DNA of 64,000 nucleotides. It comes from Actinomadura meyerae (GTDB taxonomy: Bacteria; Actinomycetota; Actinomycetes; Streptosporangiales; Streptosporangiaceae). A program made the translations under genes and the position numbers. The notes under the pieces were generated by a model. It was not told the origin of the DNA. It worked only from the letters and a program-made list of their open reading frames with translations, and searched no databases. The stretch lies in NCBI RefSeq assembly GCF_900188445.1, contig NZ_FZOR01000023.1, positions 62,001 through 126,000 on the forward strand. The letters run 5' to 3'. Of this stretch, positions 41,389 through 48,711 are shown one piece after another (within the stretch, counting starts at the first letter, position 1; every line of letters begins with the position of its first letter).

Positions 41389-42870
41389 TCAGGGATGCAG
41401 CCGGGCGAGCCGGGGCAGCAGGTCCGCCGCCGCCGCGATGTCGGCGTCGAGCGGCCGGTCCTCCACCCGCGGGTCGAGGACGGCGGCGGCCAGGTCGGTC
41501 GCCGCCCGCAGCGGCCCGCCGGAGGGCGCCCGCCCCTGCATCCGCAGCGCCCGCGCGGCGGCGACCAGCTCGCAGCCGAGCCCGAGCCGGTAGGCGGCGA
41601 CGGCGTCGGTCGTCGCCCGCGCCGACTGGGTCGAGAAGCCCGCGTGCTCCTCCACGCCGCGCGACAGCACCGCGCTGCCGAGCGCCGCCGGGGTGGCCAG
41701 GCGCCGCACGTCGGCGAGGCACGAGTGCGCCACGTACTCCAGGATCATGATCCCGGACGACGCCTCCGTGGCGCCCTGGAACGGGTAGAGGCCGGTGAAC
41801 GACGGCTCGGCGAGCGTCCCGAGGCGGGCCGCGGCGAGCGCCATCGTCTGGAACAGCGCGGCGCGCGCCGAGTCCAGCGCGAGCCCCACGTAGGCGGTGT
41901 GGAAGTTGCCGTTGTGCCAGACCCGCCGCCCGGCGACGTCGACCAGCGGGTTCTCGGCGGCGGCGTTGATCTCCCGGGTGACGACCTCCTCGGCGTACCG
42001 CGCCGCCTCCAGTGCCGGCCCGTGCACCTGCGGGAACGCCCGGTACCCGTACGGGTCCTGGATGCGCACCGGCGCGGGCCGGTCGAAGGCGAGCAGCGCC
42101 CGCATCGCCGCCGCGGCCTCCCGCTGGCCGGGGTGCGGGCACGCGTCCTGCACCGCCTCGGCGTACGGCTCCTCCGAGCCCCGCACGGCGAAGTGCGACA
42201 GCGCCGCGACGACCGTGGAGGCCCGCAGCAGCTCGCGCAGGTCGGCGACCGCGAGCGCCGCCTCGCCGAGCGTCGCGGCGTTGGAGCTGATGAACGCGAG
42301 CGCGTCGGCGGAGCCGAGCCGGTAGCCGGGCCCGCGCGGCGCCGCCCCGTCGGGGTCGTCGGCCGCGTCCGGGCCGGCCAGCCACGGCCGCTCGCCGAGC
42401 AGGCACAGCGCGGTCGACGCCAGCGCCGTCAGGTCGCCGGTGCCGATCGCCCCGTACACCGGCACCGGAGGAAGGAGGCCCAGATTGAGGACGTCCGCGA
42501 GAGCGCCCAGCACGCCCGGTTCCACCCCCGACCCGCCCGCCGCGATCTGGTTCAGCCGGACCGTGAGCATCGCCCGGACGATCTCCGGGGCGACCAGCGG
42601 CCCGGCCCCGGCGGCGTGGCTGCGCAGCAGGCGCAGGCCGTGCGCGTCGGAGTCCTCCCACTCCACGTCCACCGCGCGGTTCGCGCCGACGCCGGTCGTC
42701 CGCCCGTACACCGGCCGCGTCGCGGCGGCCTCGCGGGCGGCCAGCCACGCGGCGCGGGCCCGCTCGACCCCGTCCGGGCCCATGACGATCGTCACATCCC
42801 CGCGGGCCGCCGCGACCACCTGGCCGCACGTGAGCGCGGTCCCGTCGATAACGATTCGGCTGTTCTCCAC
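41389..42870 (-). CDS. Aromatic amino acid lyase homologue with Gly-Thr-Gly at the MIO site
   Basis: 493 aa, HAL/PAL superfamily. VYGRTTGVGANRAV, LLRSHAAGAGP and a C-terminal STQSARATTDAV segment fit the fold. The tripeptide that normally cyclises to MIO (Ala-Ser-Gly, or Cys-Ser-Gly in the hutH of this window) is Gly143-Thr144-Gly145 in YGAIGTGDLTAL. Whether Thr can support the cofactor is uncertain. GTG 42870 has a -10-like TAGCGT 6 nt upstream, so leaderless. Divergent from a quaternary-ammonium ABC importer. The substrate may be a histidine-like or aromatic amine (inference). Confidence 0.85.
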   Translation of the reverse strand: MENSRIVIDGTALTCGQVVAAARGDVTIVMGPDGVERARAAWLAAREAAATRPVYGRTTGVGANRAVDVEWEDSDAHGLRLLRSHAAGAGPLVAPEIVRAMLTVRLNQIAAGGSGVEPGVLGALADVLNLGLLPPVPVYGAIGTGDLTALASTALCLLGERPWLAGPDAADDPDGAAPRGPGYRLGSADALAFISSNAATLGEAALAVADLRELLRASTVVAALSHFAVRGSEEPYAEAVQDACPHPGQREAAAAMRALLAFDRPAPVRIQDPYGYRAFPQVHGPALEAARYAEEVVTREINAAAENPLVDVAGRRVWHNGNFHTAYVGLALDSARAALFQTMALAAARLGTLAEPSFTGLYPFQGATEASSGIMILEYVAHSCLADVRRLATPAALGSAVLSRGVEEHAGFSTQSARATTDAVAAYRLGLGCELVAAARALRMQGRAPSGGPLRAATDLAAAVLDPRVEDRPLDADIAAAADLLPRLARLHP

Positions 42871-42876
42871 GCGGCT

Positions 42877-42970
42877 ACGCTACTTTCCCCCGTTTACCGG
42901 TAGTTATGCTCGACAACCGACGTTCCGGACAAGCTGGGACACCGAGGTGACCGTACCCATTGGTTACGGT
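42877..42970. promoter_or_regulatory. Divergent control region with 21-bp palindrome
   Basis: For the lyase, TAGCGT (42882-42877, minus) lies 6 nt from the GTG. TACCGGTA (42895-42902) is a perfect 8-bp palindrome. At 42950-42970 a 21-bp near-perfect palindrome with arms ACCGTA/TACGGT pairs in 9 of 10 positions and lies upstream of the ABC operon. The cognate regulator is not evident. Confidence 0.6.
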
Positions 42971-43029
42971 TGGCGGGTAGGCCGAAATCGACCGTCGGCG
43001 TCGCGGGCGCCCAACGAGGACGTGAATCG

Positions 43030-44247
43030 TTGATCACCTTTGAGGGCGTCACCAAGCGCTACCCGGGCGGCACCGTCGCCCTGGACGACGTCAGCCTCGA
43101 ATGCCCGACCGGGCGCATCACCGTGTTCGTCGGCACGTCCGGCGGCGGCAAGACCACCGCGCTGCGGACCATCAACCGGATGGTCGACCCCACCTCCGGC
43201 CGGGTCCTCATCGACGGGCAGGACGTCCGCGAGCGCAAGCCGGCCGAGCTGCGGCGCGGCATCGGCTACGTCATCCAGCACGCCGGGCTGTTCCCGCACC
43301 GCACCATCGTCGACAACATCGCCACCGTCCCCTACCTGGTCGGCTGGAACAAGAAGAAGGCGCGCGCGCGGGCGCTGGAGCTGATGGAGCGGGTCGGGCT
43401 CGACCCGGCGATGGGCAAGCGGTACCCGTTCCAGCTCTCCGGCGGGCAGCAGCAGCGCGTCGGCGTCGCGCGGGCGCTCGCCGCCGACCCGCCGATCATG
43501 CTGATGGACGAGCCCTTCAGCGCCGTCGACCCCGTGGTCCGCGGCGAGTTGCAGGACGAGTTCCTCCGCCTGCAGGACGAGCTGCACAAGACGATCGTGT
43601 TCGTCACCCACGACATCGACGAGGCCATCAAGCTCGGCGACCGCATCGCCGTGTTCGAGACCGGCGGCAGGCTCGTCCAGTTCGACAGCCCCGAGGACCT
43701 CCTCGCCCGGCCTGCGAACGACTTCGTCGCCGGGTTCATCGGGCGCGACCGCGGCATCCGGCGGCTGTCGTTCGTCCCGGCCGCCTCCGTCCCGCTGAAC
43801 GAGCGCGGCGTCCTGCCCGCCGGCACCCCGGTGGCCGAGGCCCCGTCCGAGGGGTGGGTCCTGGTCGTGGACGGCGACCGGCGCCCGCTCGGCTGGGCCG
43901 CGGCGGGCGACCTGCCGTCCGGCGGCGTGCTCGGCGACGCGCGGCTCGCGCCGGTCGGGCACACCTTCGACGCCGGGGCCGACTCCGTCCGGGCCGCGCT
44001 GGACGCCGCGATCCTGTCGCCGTCCGGCCGCGCCGTGGCCGTCGACGCCGGCGGGCGGCTCGCGGGCGTCGCCGACCAGCAGGACCTGACCGCCGCCATC
44101 ACCCGCTCCGCCGCCGGCACCGAGCCCGCCGCCGCGGGGTCCGCGGCCGACACCGAGCCCGCCGCCGACGCGGAGCCCGCAGCGGACGCCGAGCCCGCCA
44201 CGGACGCCGAGCCCGGCGCGCCGACCCTCTCCAAGGAGGGCGGCTGA
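43030..44247 (+). CDS. ABC importer ATPase (OpuC/ProV type)
   Basis: 405 aa from TTG 43030 with GAGGA 9 nt upstream. Walker A is GTSGGGKTT, the signature LSGGQQQRVGVARAL, Walker B IMLMDEPFSAVD and the switch His in VFVTHDIDEA. Residues 240-360 are CBS-like regulatory sequence (LVVDGDRRPLGWA, VAVDAGGRLAGVAD) as in osmo-sensing OpuCA. The last 40 residues are an Ala/Glu/Pro repeat (TEPAADAEPA). Energises uptake of betaine- or choline-like compounds. Stop overlaps the next ATG. Confidence 0.92.
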   Translation: MITFEGVTKRYPGGTVALDDVSLECPTGRITVFVGTSGGGKTTALRTINRMVDPTSGRVLIDGQDVRERKPAELRRGIGYVIQHAGLFPHRTIVDNIATVPYLVGWNKKKARARALELMERVGLDPAMGKRYPFQLSGGQQQRVGVARALAADPPIMLMDEPFSAVDPVVRGELQDEFLRLQDELHKTIVFVTHDIDEAIKLGDRIAVFETGGRLVQFDSPEDLLARPANDFVAGFIGRDRGIRRLSFVPAASVPLNERGVLPAGTPVAEAPSEGWVLVVDGDRRPLGWAAAGDLPSGGVLGDARLAPVGHTFDAGADSVRAALDAAILSPSGRAVAVDAGGRLAGVADQQDLTAAITRSAAGTEPAAAGSAADTEPAADAEPAADAEPATDAEPGAPTLSKEGG

Positions 44248-44897
44248 TGGACATCGACTGGGGCTGGATCGGCGAGCACACCGACTCGCTGGGCGAGCAC
44301 GCCCTCCTGCACCTGCGGCTCGCGCTGCTGCCGGTGCTGTTCGGGCTGCTCATCTCGCTGCCGCTCGGCGTGCTGTGCCGCCGCTGGGGCTGGCTGTACC
44401 CGCCCGCGCTGACGCTCTCGAACGTGCTGTACGCGATCCCGTCGCTGGCGCTGTTCATGCTGTTCATCGACTACACCGGGCTGAACCCGGCCACGGTGAT
44501 GATCCCGCTGACCCTCTACAGCCTGTCGGTGCTCGTCCCGAACGTCGTGGACGGCCTGGCGTCGGTGTCCGACCCCGTCCGGCAGGCCGCCACCGCGATG
44601 GGCTTCGGGCCGCTGCGCCGGCTGCTCCAGGTCGAGCTGCCGATCGCGGTCCCGATCGTCATCGCCGGGACGCGGGTCGCCGCGGTCTCCTCCATCAGCC
44701 TCGTCGCGGTCGGCCAGCTGATCGGGCAGGGCGGGCTCGGCGAGGACATCATCCGCGGCTACCAGCTCCAGTTCCAGACGCAGATCATCGCGGCGACCGT
44801 CCTGATCGTCCTGCTGGCCCTGGTCACGGACGCGATCCTGGTCACCGTCCAGCGGCTGCTGACGCCCTGGGCGCGGGCAGCTCGGGGGGCATCGTGA
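44247..44897 (+). CDS. ABC importer permease 1 (OpuC type)
   Basis: 216 aa, about five to six membrane helices, MetI-like fold. The EAA loop region reads VRQAATAMGFGPLRRLLQVE followed by LPIAVPIVIAG. Typical of OpuCB/OpuCD, with QLIGQGGLGEDI near the end. Start overlaps the ATPase stop (TGATG), and its own stop overlaps the next GTG, so ATPase and both permeases are translationally coupled. Confidence 0.92.
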   Translation: MDIDWGWIGEHTDSLGEHALLHLRLALLPVLFGLLISLPLGVLCRRWGWLYPPALTLSNVLYAIPSLALFMLFIDYTGLNPATVMIPLTLYSLSVLVPNVVDGLASVSDPVRQAATAMGFGPLRRLLQVELPIAVPIVIAGTRVAAVSSISLVAVGQLIGQGGLGEDIIRGYQLQFQTQIIAATVLIVLLALVTDAILVTVQRLLTPWARAARGAS

Positions 44898-45580
44898 ACG
44901 ACGTGTGGCACCAGATCGACCTGTTCTGGACGTGGCTGACCGCCTCGTCCCAGTGGCACGGCGCCGACGGCATCCCGCACCGGCTGCTCCAGCACCTCTA
45001 CTACAGCGGCGTGTCGCTGGCCGCCGCCGCGGTGATCGGGCTGGCGCTCGGCCTGCTCATCGGGCACACCGGCCGCGGCGGCTTCCTCGCCATCACGCTC
45101 GCCAACTTCGCCCGCGCGATCCCCACCTTCGGGCTCATCCTGTTCATCGTCGTGATCGAGTACAGCATCACGCCGGTGCTGGTCGCGCTGGTGGCGCTGG
45201 CCGTCCCCCCGATCCTGGTGAACACCTTCGAGGGCATCCGCGGCGTCGACGCCGACGCCAAGGACGCCGCGCGCGGCATGGGCATGACCGGCTGGGGCGT
45301 GCTCTGGCACGCGGAGCTGCCGATGGCGCTGCCGCTGATCCTGCTCGGCCTGCGCACGTCGGCGATCCAGGTCGTCGCCACCGCGACCATCGCGGCCTAC
45401 CCCGGCTTCGGCGGCCTCGGCCGCTACATCATCGACGGGCTGGCCCGCAACGACTACCAGCTCGTGATCGGGGGGACCGTGCTGGTCGTCCTGCTCGCCC
45501 TGATCGTCCAGTTCGTCTTCGCGGCACTGCGCCGCGTCGTGATCTCGCCGGGACTGCTCGGCTCCGCCCGTTCCTCCTGA
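44894..45580 (+). CDS. ABC importer permease 2 (OpuC type)
   Basis: 228 aa, second membrane subunit with the same layout: EAA loop DAKDAARGMGMTGWGVLWHA then ELPMALPLILLGLR, and FGGLGRYIIDGLA near the C-terminus. GTG 44894 overlaps the stop of permease 1. It pairs with permease 1 to form the translocation path. Confidence 0.92.
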   Translation: MNDVWHQIDLFWTWLTASSQWHGADGIPHRLLQHLYYSGVSLAAAAVIGLALGLLIGHTGRGGFLAITLANFARAIPTFGLILFIVVIEYSITPVLVALVALAVPPILVNTFEGIRGVDADAKDAARGMGMTGWGVLWHAELPMALPLILLGLRTSAIQVVATATIAAYPGFGGLGRYIIDGLARNDYQLVIGGTVLVVLLALIVQFVFAALRRVVISPGLLGSARSS

Positions 45581-45600
45581 CCGACCGAAGGACAAGGACC

Positions 45601-46527
45601 ATGAAGAAACTCATCCGCGGCGCGGCGATCGGCCTCGCGGCCGCCCTGACGCTGTCGGCCTGCGGCGGCGGGGACTCGTCCGGCGACGATGAGAACCCGC
45701 TCGCCGGCGGCGGCGGCAACGGCACGATCACCGTCGGCGGCGCCAACTTCCCCGAGAGCAACCTGCTCGGCGAGATCTACGCGCAGGCGCTGGAGGGCAA
45801 GGGCCTGAAGGTGACCCGCAAGTTCAACATCGGCGCCCGCGAGATCTACTACGACCAGGTCGTCAAGGGCGGCATCAGCGTGATGCCGGAGTACAACGGC
45901 GCCCTGCTCACCACCTCGGTGGACAAGAGCAGCACCGCCGCGACGACCGAGGAGATCAACGCCGCGCTCAAGGCGAAGCTGCCGCCGTCGGTGGAGATCC
46001 TCGACTCGGCCCAGGCCGAGGACAAGGACTCCGTCACCGTCAACCCGCAGACGGCCGCGAAGTACAGCCTGAAGTCCATCGCCGACCTCAAGCCGGTCGC
46101 CAAGGACCTCGTCATCGCCGGTCCGTCGGAGTTCAAGACCCGCCAGCAGGGCCTCGTCGGCCTGCAGAAGGTCTACGGCCTGGAGTTCAAGAAGTTCCAG
46201 CCGTTCGACGCGGGCGCCCAGGCCACCCTGGTTAAGCTGCTCACCGAGAACAAGATCCAGGCCGCCGACCTGTTCACCACCGACCCGACCATCCAGCAGA
46301 ACAAGCTGGTCGTCCTGGAGGACCCGGAGAACGTCTTCAGCGCCCAGAACGTCACGCCGCTGATCAACAAGGAGGCGGTGAACGACCAGGCGAAGGCGGC
46401 GCTCAACGCCGTGTCCGCCAAGCTCACCACCCAGGACCTCCTGGACATGATGAAGCGCATCGCCATCGACAAGGACGACCAGGAGAAGGTCGCCGAGGAG
46501 TGGCTGAAGAAGTCCGGCCTGGCCTGA
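45601..46527 (+). CDS. Glycine betaine/choline-type substrate-binding lipoprotein
   Basis: 308 aa. Lipoprotein signal with TLSAC (Cys21) and a Gly/Asp linker. OpuAC domain: ITVGGANFPESNLLGEIYAQ, then VMPEYNGALL and DLFTTDPTIQQNKLVVLEDP. The ligand is probably a quaternary ammonium such as betaine, choline, carnitine or a trimethylated histidine; sequence alone does not choose. Last gene of the four-gene operon. A hairpin follows. Confidence 0.92.
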   Translation: MKKLIRGAAIGLAAALTLSACGGGDSSGDDENPLAGGGGNGTITVGGANFPESNLLGEIYAQALEGKGLKVTRKFNIGAREIYYDQVVKGGISVMPEYNGALLTTSVDKSSTAATTEEINAALKAKLPPSVEILDSAQAEDKDSVTVNPQTAAKYSLKSIADLKPVAKDLVIAGPSEFKTRQQGLVGLQKVYGLEFKKFQPFDAGAQATLVKLLTENKIQAADLFTTDPTIQQNKLVVLEDPENVFSAQNVTPLINKEAVNDQAKAALNAVSAKLTTQDLLDMMKRIAIDKDDQEKVAEEWLKKSGLA

Positions 46528-46540
46528 CGCCCACTACCGC

Positions 46541-46574
46541 AGGGGCTCGTCGCGCGCCGCGCGGCGGGCCCCCT
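46541..46574. terminator. Terminator between ABC operon and opposite gene
   Basis: AGGGG-CTCG (46541-46549) can pair with CGGG-CCCCT near 46565-46574 around a GC-rich loop that is itself self-complementary. Confidence 0.45.
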
Positions 46575-46602
46575 TGCGTTCTGGACGGCGGGCCCGTCAC
46601 GG

Positions 46603-47580
46603 TCACCGTGGGGGCATGGGGACGGTCCGGTAGGGCTCGATCCAGTCGCCTTCGCGGAGGTCGGGGAAGTCGACGGCGACCCGCATCTTGGAGTTGGGCC
46701 CGGGGCGCAGTGACCGCTCCAGCAGGCCCTGCGCGACCACGCTGCGGATGCTCGCTCCGTCGGCGATGACGGTCCTGCCGCGCAGGACGCGGGCGCGGTG
46801 CCCCGCCGCGAGCCCTTCGGCCGGATTCGCCGACTGCACGTACTCCCTGATCGGCAGGACCACGGCGCGGGTCACGGAACCGGTGGCCTCGATGCCGGTG
46901 ACGCTGAGCGTGGACGTCCGCTCCTCCGTCGTCTCCGGGGCGGGCACGGCGTAGGCGACGACGGTGTCTCCGTCGCACAGGTCAGGGTGCCCGAGGTAGA
47001 GCGTCCCCGGCCCGCCCGCCGCCAGCTCGTCCAGCGGCCGGCCTGCGTCATCGGTCACGAGCAGCAGCCGCAGCGCGTCGGCGAGGGGGCGGCCCCGGCG
47101 GACGACCCGCACCCGGTCGCCCGCCCGCAGACGGCCCTCGACGGCCTCGGCCACCGCGCCGGGCCCCGCCAGCGGATCATCGGCCGTCCCGCGCACGGTG
47201 GCGCGTCCGAGGGGGACTTCCCGCTCGCCGGGCACGGCCCAGCAGGCGGCCGCCGGTTCGGCGCGGGTGTAGAACTCGAACTGGTCGTCCGCGCGGACCC
47301 CGCCGTGCCCGGCCGCCACCGCGACCCGCCGGAACTGGCCGATCGCGGCCCGCGCCTCCAGCCGCGTCCCGATGACCTTCTCCCTGATCAGCGCCCCCGC
47401 GCGGAGGTCCTCGGCGATCAGGGCCCCGCCCCGGAACAGCCGCGCCCGGACGCCCCGCGGAAGCTCGCCGCCCTGCCCCCGGCCCTGGGGCAGCTCGCCG
47501 AATCCCGGCGTCTCCCGGAAGCTCGACACCCTCATCCAGCAATGACGTCGCTCGCCCAGCCAGGCCGAGTCCTCACCCAT
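46603..47580 (-). CDS. Hypothetical protein with IF2-like beta-barrel repeats
   Basis: 325 aa, no signal peptide or membrane segment. Two segments resemble the beta-barrel that closes translation factor IF2: ARVLRGRTVIADGASIRSVV ending LREGDWIEPYRTV near the C-terminus, and ARLFRGGALIAEDLRAGALI ending VRADDQFEFYTR near residue 105. A central RVRVVRRGRPLADAL segment may be a third. There is no GTPase domain. I do not recognise a family; the barrel similarity is by eye. In-frame Met16 (MRVSSFRE) is an alternative start. Confidence 0.6.
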   Translation of the reverse strand: MGEDSAWLGERRHCWMRVSSFRETPGFGELPQGRGQGGELPRGVRARLFRGGALIAEDLRAGALIREKVIGTRLEARAAIGQFRRVAVAAGHGGVRADDQFEFYTRAEPAAACWAVPGEREVPLGRATVRGTADDPLAGPGAVAEAVEGRLRAGDRVRVVRRGRPLADALRLLLVTDDAGRPLDELAAGGPGTLYLGHPDLCDGDTVVAYAVPAPETTEERTSTLSVTGIEATGSVTRAVVLPIREYVQSANPAEGLAAGHRARVLRGRTVIADGASIRSVVAQGLLERSLRPGPNSKMRVAVDFPDLREGDWIEPYRTVPMPPR

Positions 47581-47665
47581 GAGGTGTCCCCAATCGTCCC
47601 GGTACCTCCGGAGATGCGGCAGCCTACCGCCGGTGCGGGCGGGGGGGTCAGCGCGCGCGGGGGCG

Positions 47666-48550
47666 TCAACCGACCTTCAGGTGGGCGATCACGGGGTCGT
47701 GGTCGGAGGGGTAGGTGTCGCCGTCGCGGTAGGGGTCAATCTCCGTCCAGACCGTGCGGACGCCGCCGCGCGCCAGGATCCAGTCGATGCGCCGGCCGTC
47801 CCGCTCCGGCGGGAGCCAGTGGTTCTCGGTGCGGTACTGCGGGCCGTGCCGGTCGGCGGTCGTCCACGTGTCCCGGAAGGCGTCGGCGCCGGTGAGGATC
47901 GAGTACGCCTCCGACGCGCCGGCGGCGGCGTTGAAGTCGCCGGTGAGCACCACGGGCACGCCCGCCTCGAACGCGCGGACCCGGTCGAGGATCAGCCGGG
48001 CGCTCTTCACCCGCGAGTCCGCCGACATGTTGTCCAGGTGCGTGTTGGCCTGGTACAGCACCGTTCCGGTGCGGCGGTCGCGGAGCTTGGCCCAGGTCAC
48101 CATCCGGACGTAGCCGTTGCCCCAGGTGGCCGAGCCGATGACGGACGGGGTGTCGGACAGCCAGAAGTGGTCGAAGTCGAGCACCTCGAACCGGTCCCTG
48201 CGGTAGAAGACGGCCAGGAACTGGTCGCGGGTGCCGCCCTGGCTGCCGAGCCCGACCCAGCCGTAGTCCTTCAGCACCCGCGTCAGATCCCGCACCTGGT
48301 ACCAGCGGGCCTCCTGGACGCCGAGCAGGTCGGGCCGGTGGCGGCGCAGGAGGTGCCGGACGAGCGGCAGGCGGGTCTTCCAGTCCCGCGGCGGCGGGTC
48401 GTTCACGCCGCGCAGGTTGTAGGTCATCACGCGGACCGTGCCGTCGCCGTCCGCCCTCGGCGCGCCCAGCACGAAACCGGTGACGAGCACCGCCGCCGCG
48501 GCGGCGACCAGTGGCCAGAACCAGCGCCGGCGTCGGACGCGTCCGAGCAT
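47666..48550 (-). CDS. Membrane-anchored endonuclease/exonuclease/phosphatase-family protein
   Basis: 294 aa. A basic N-terminus (RVRRRRW) followed by one hydrophobic segment (about residues 11-29) anchors or exports it. EEP fold motifs: VMTYNLRG, LGVQEARW (Glu), NTHLDN, LTGDFNAAAG, and SDHDPVIAH at the end. Could act outside the cell on nucleic acids, phospholipids or other phosphodiesters. Good ribosome binding site (GGGAGGGG) before ATG 48550. Divergent from the MMPL gene. Confidence 0.88.
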   Translation of the reverse strand: MLGRVRRRRWFWPLVAAAAAVLVTGFVLGAPRADGDGTVRVMTYNLRGVNDPPPRDWKTRLPLVRHLLRRHRPDLLGVQEARWYQVRDLTRVLKDYGWVGLGSQGGTRDQFLAVFYRRDRFEVLDFDHFWLSDTPSVIGSATWGNGYVRMVTWAKLRDRRTGTVLYQANTHLDNMSADSRVKSARLILDRVRAFEAGVPVVLTGDFNAAAGASEAYSILTGADAFRDTWTTADRHGPQYRTENHWLPPERDGRRIDWILARGGVRTVWTEIDPYRDGDTYPSDHDPVIAHLKVG

Positions 48551-48697
48551 CGTTCCCCTCCCGCCGCTTCGAGGATAGATCCTGTGCGGGCGGGCGCCCG
48601 GGGGCCGCGGTCCGCTGCGGATTTCCGCAGGGTGCGGGGTGCGGTGATGCGGCGCGATCGGGTGGCTCACCGCATGGGACCGCGAGCGGCCCCGCCC

Positions 48698-48711
48698 TAG
48701 CGTCGTCCGCG
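48698..48711 (+). promoter_or_regulatory. -10 element of a leaderless promoter for the MMPL gene
   Basis: TAGCGT (48698-48703), 7 nt, then GTG 48711, with no Shine-Dalgarno. The same hexamer stands before the lyase gene at 42870. Confidence 0.45.

Noticed and set aside
41389..42870. Second histidine ammonia-lyase (hutH2)
   Set aside because: The MIO tripeptide differs and the surroundings are not histidine catabolism; a neutral name is safer.
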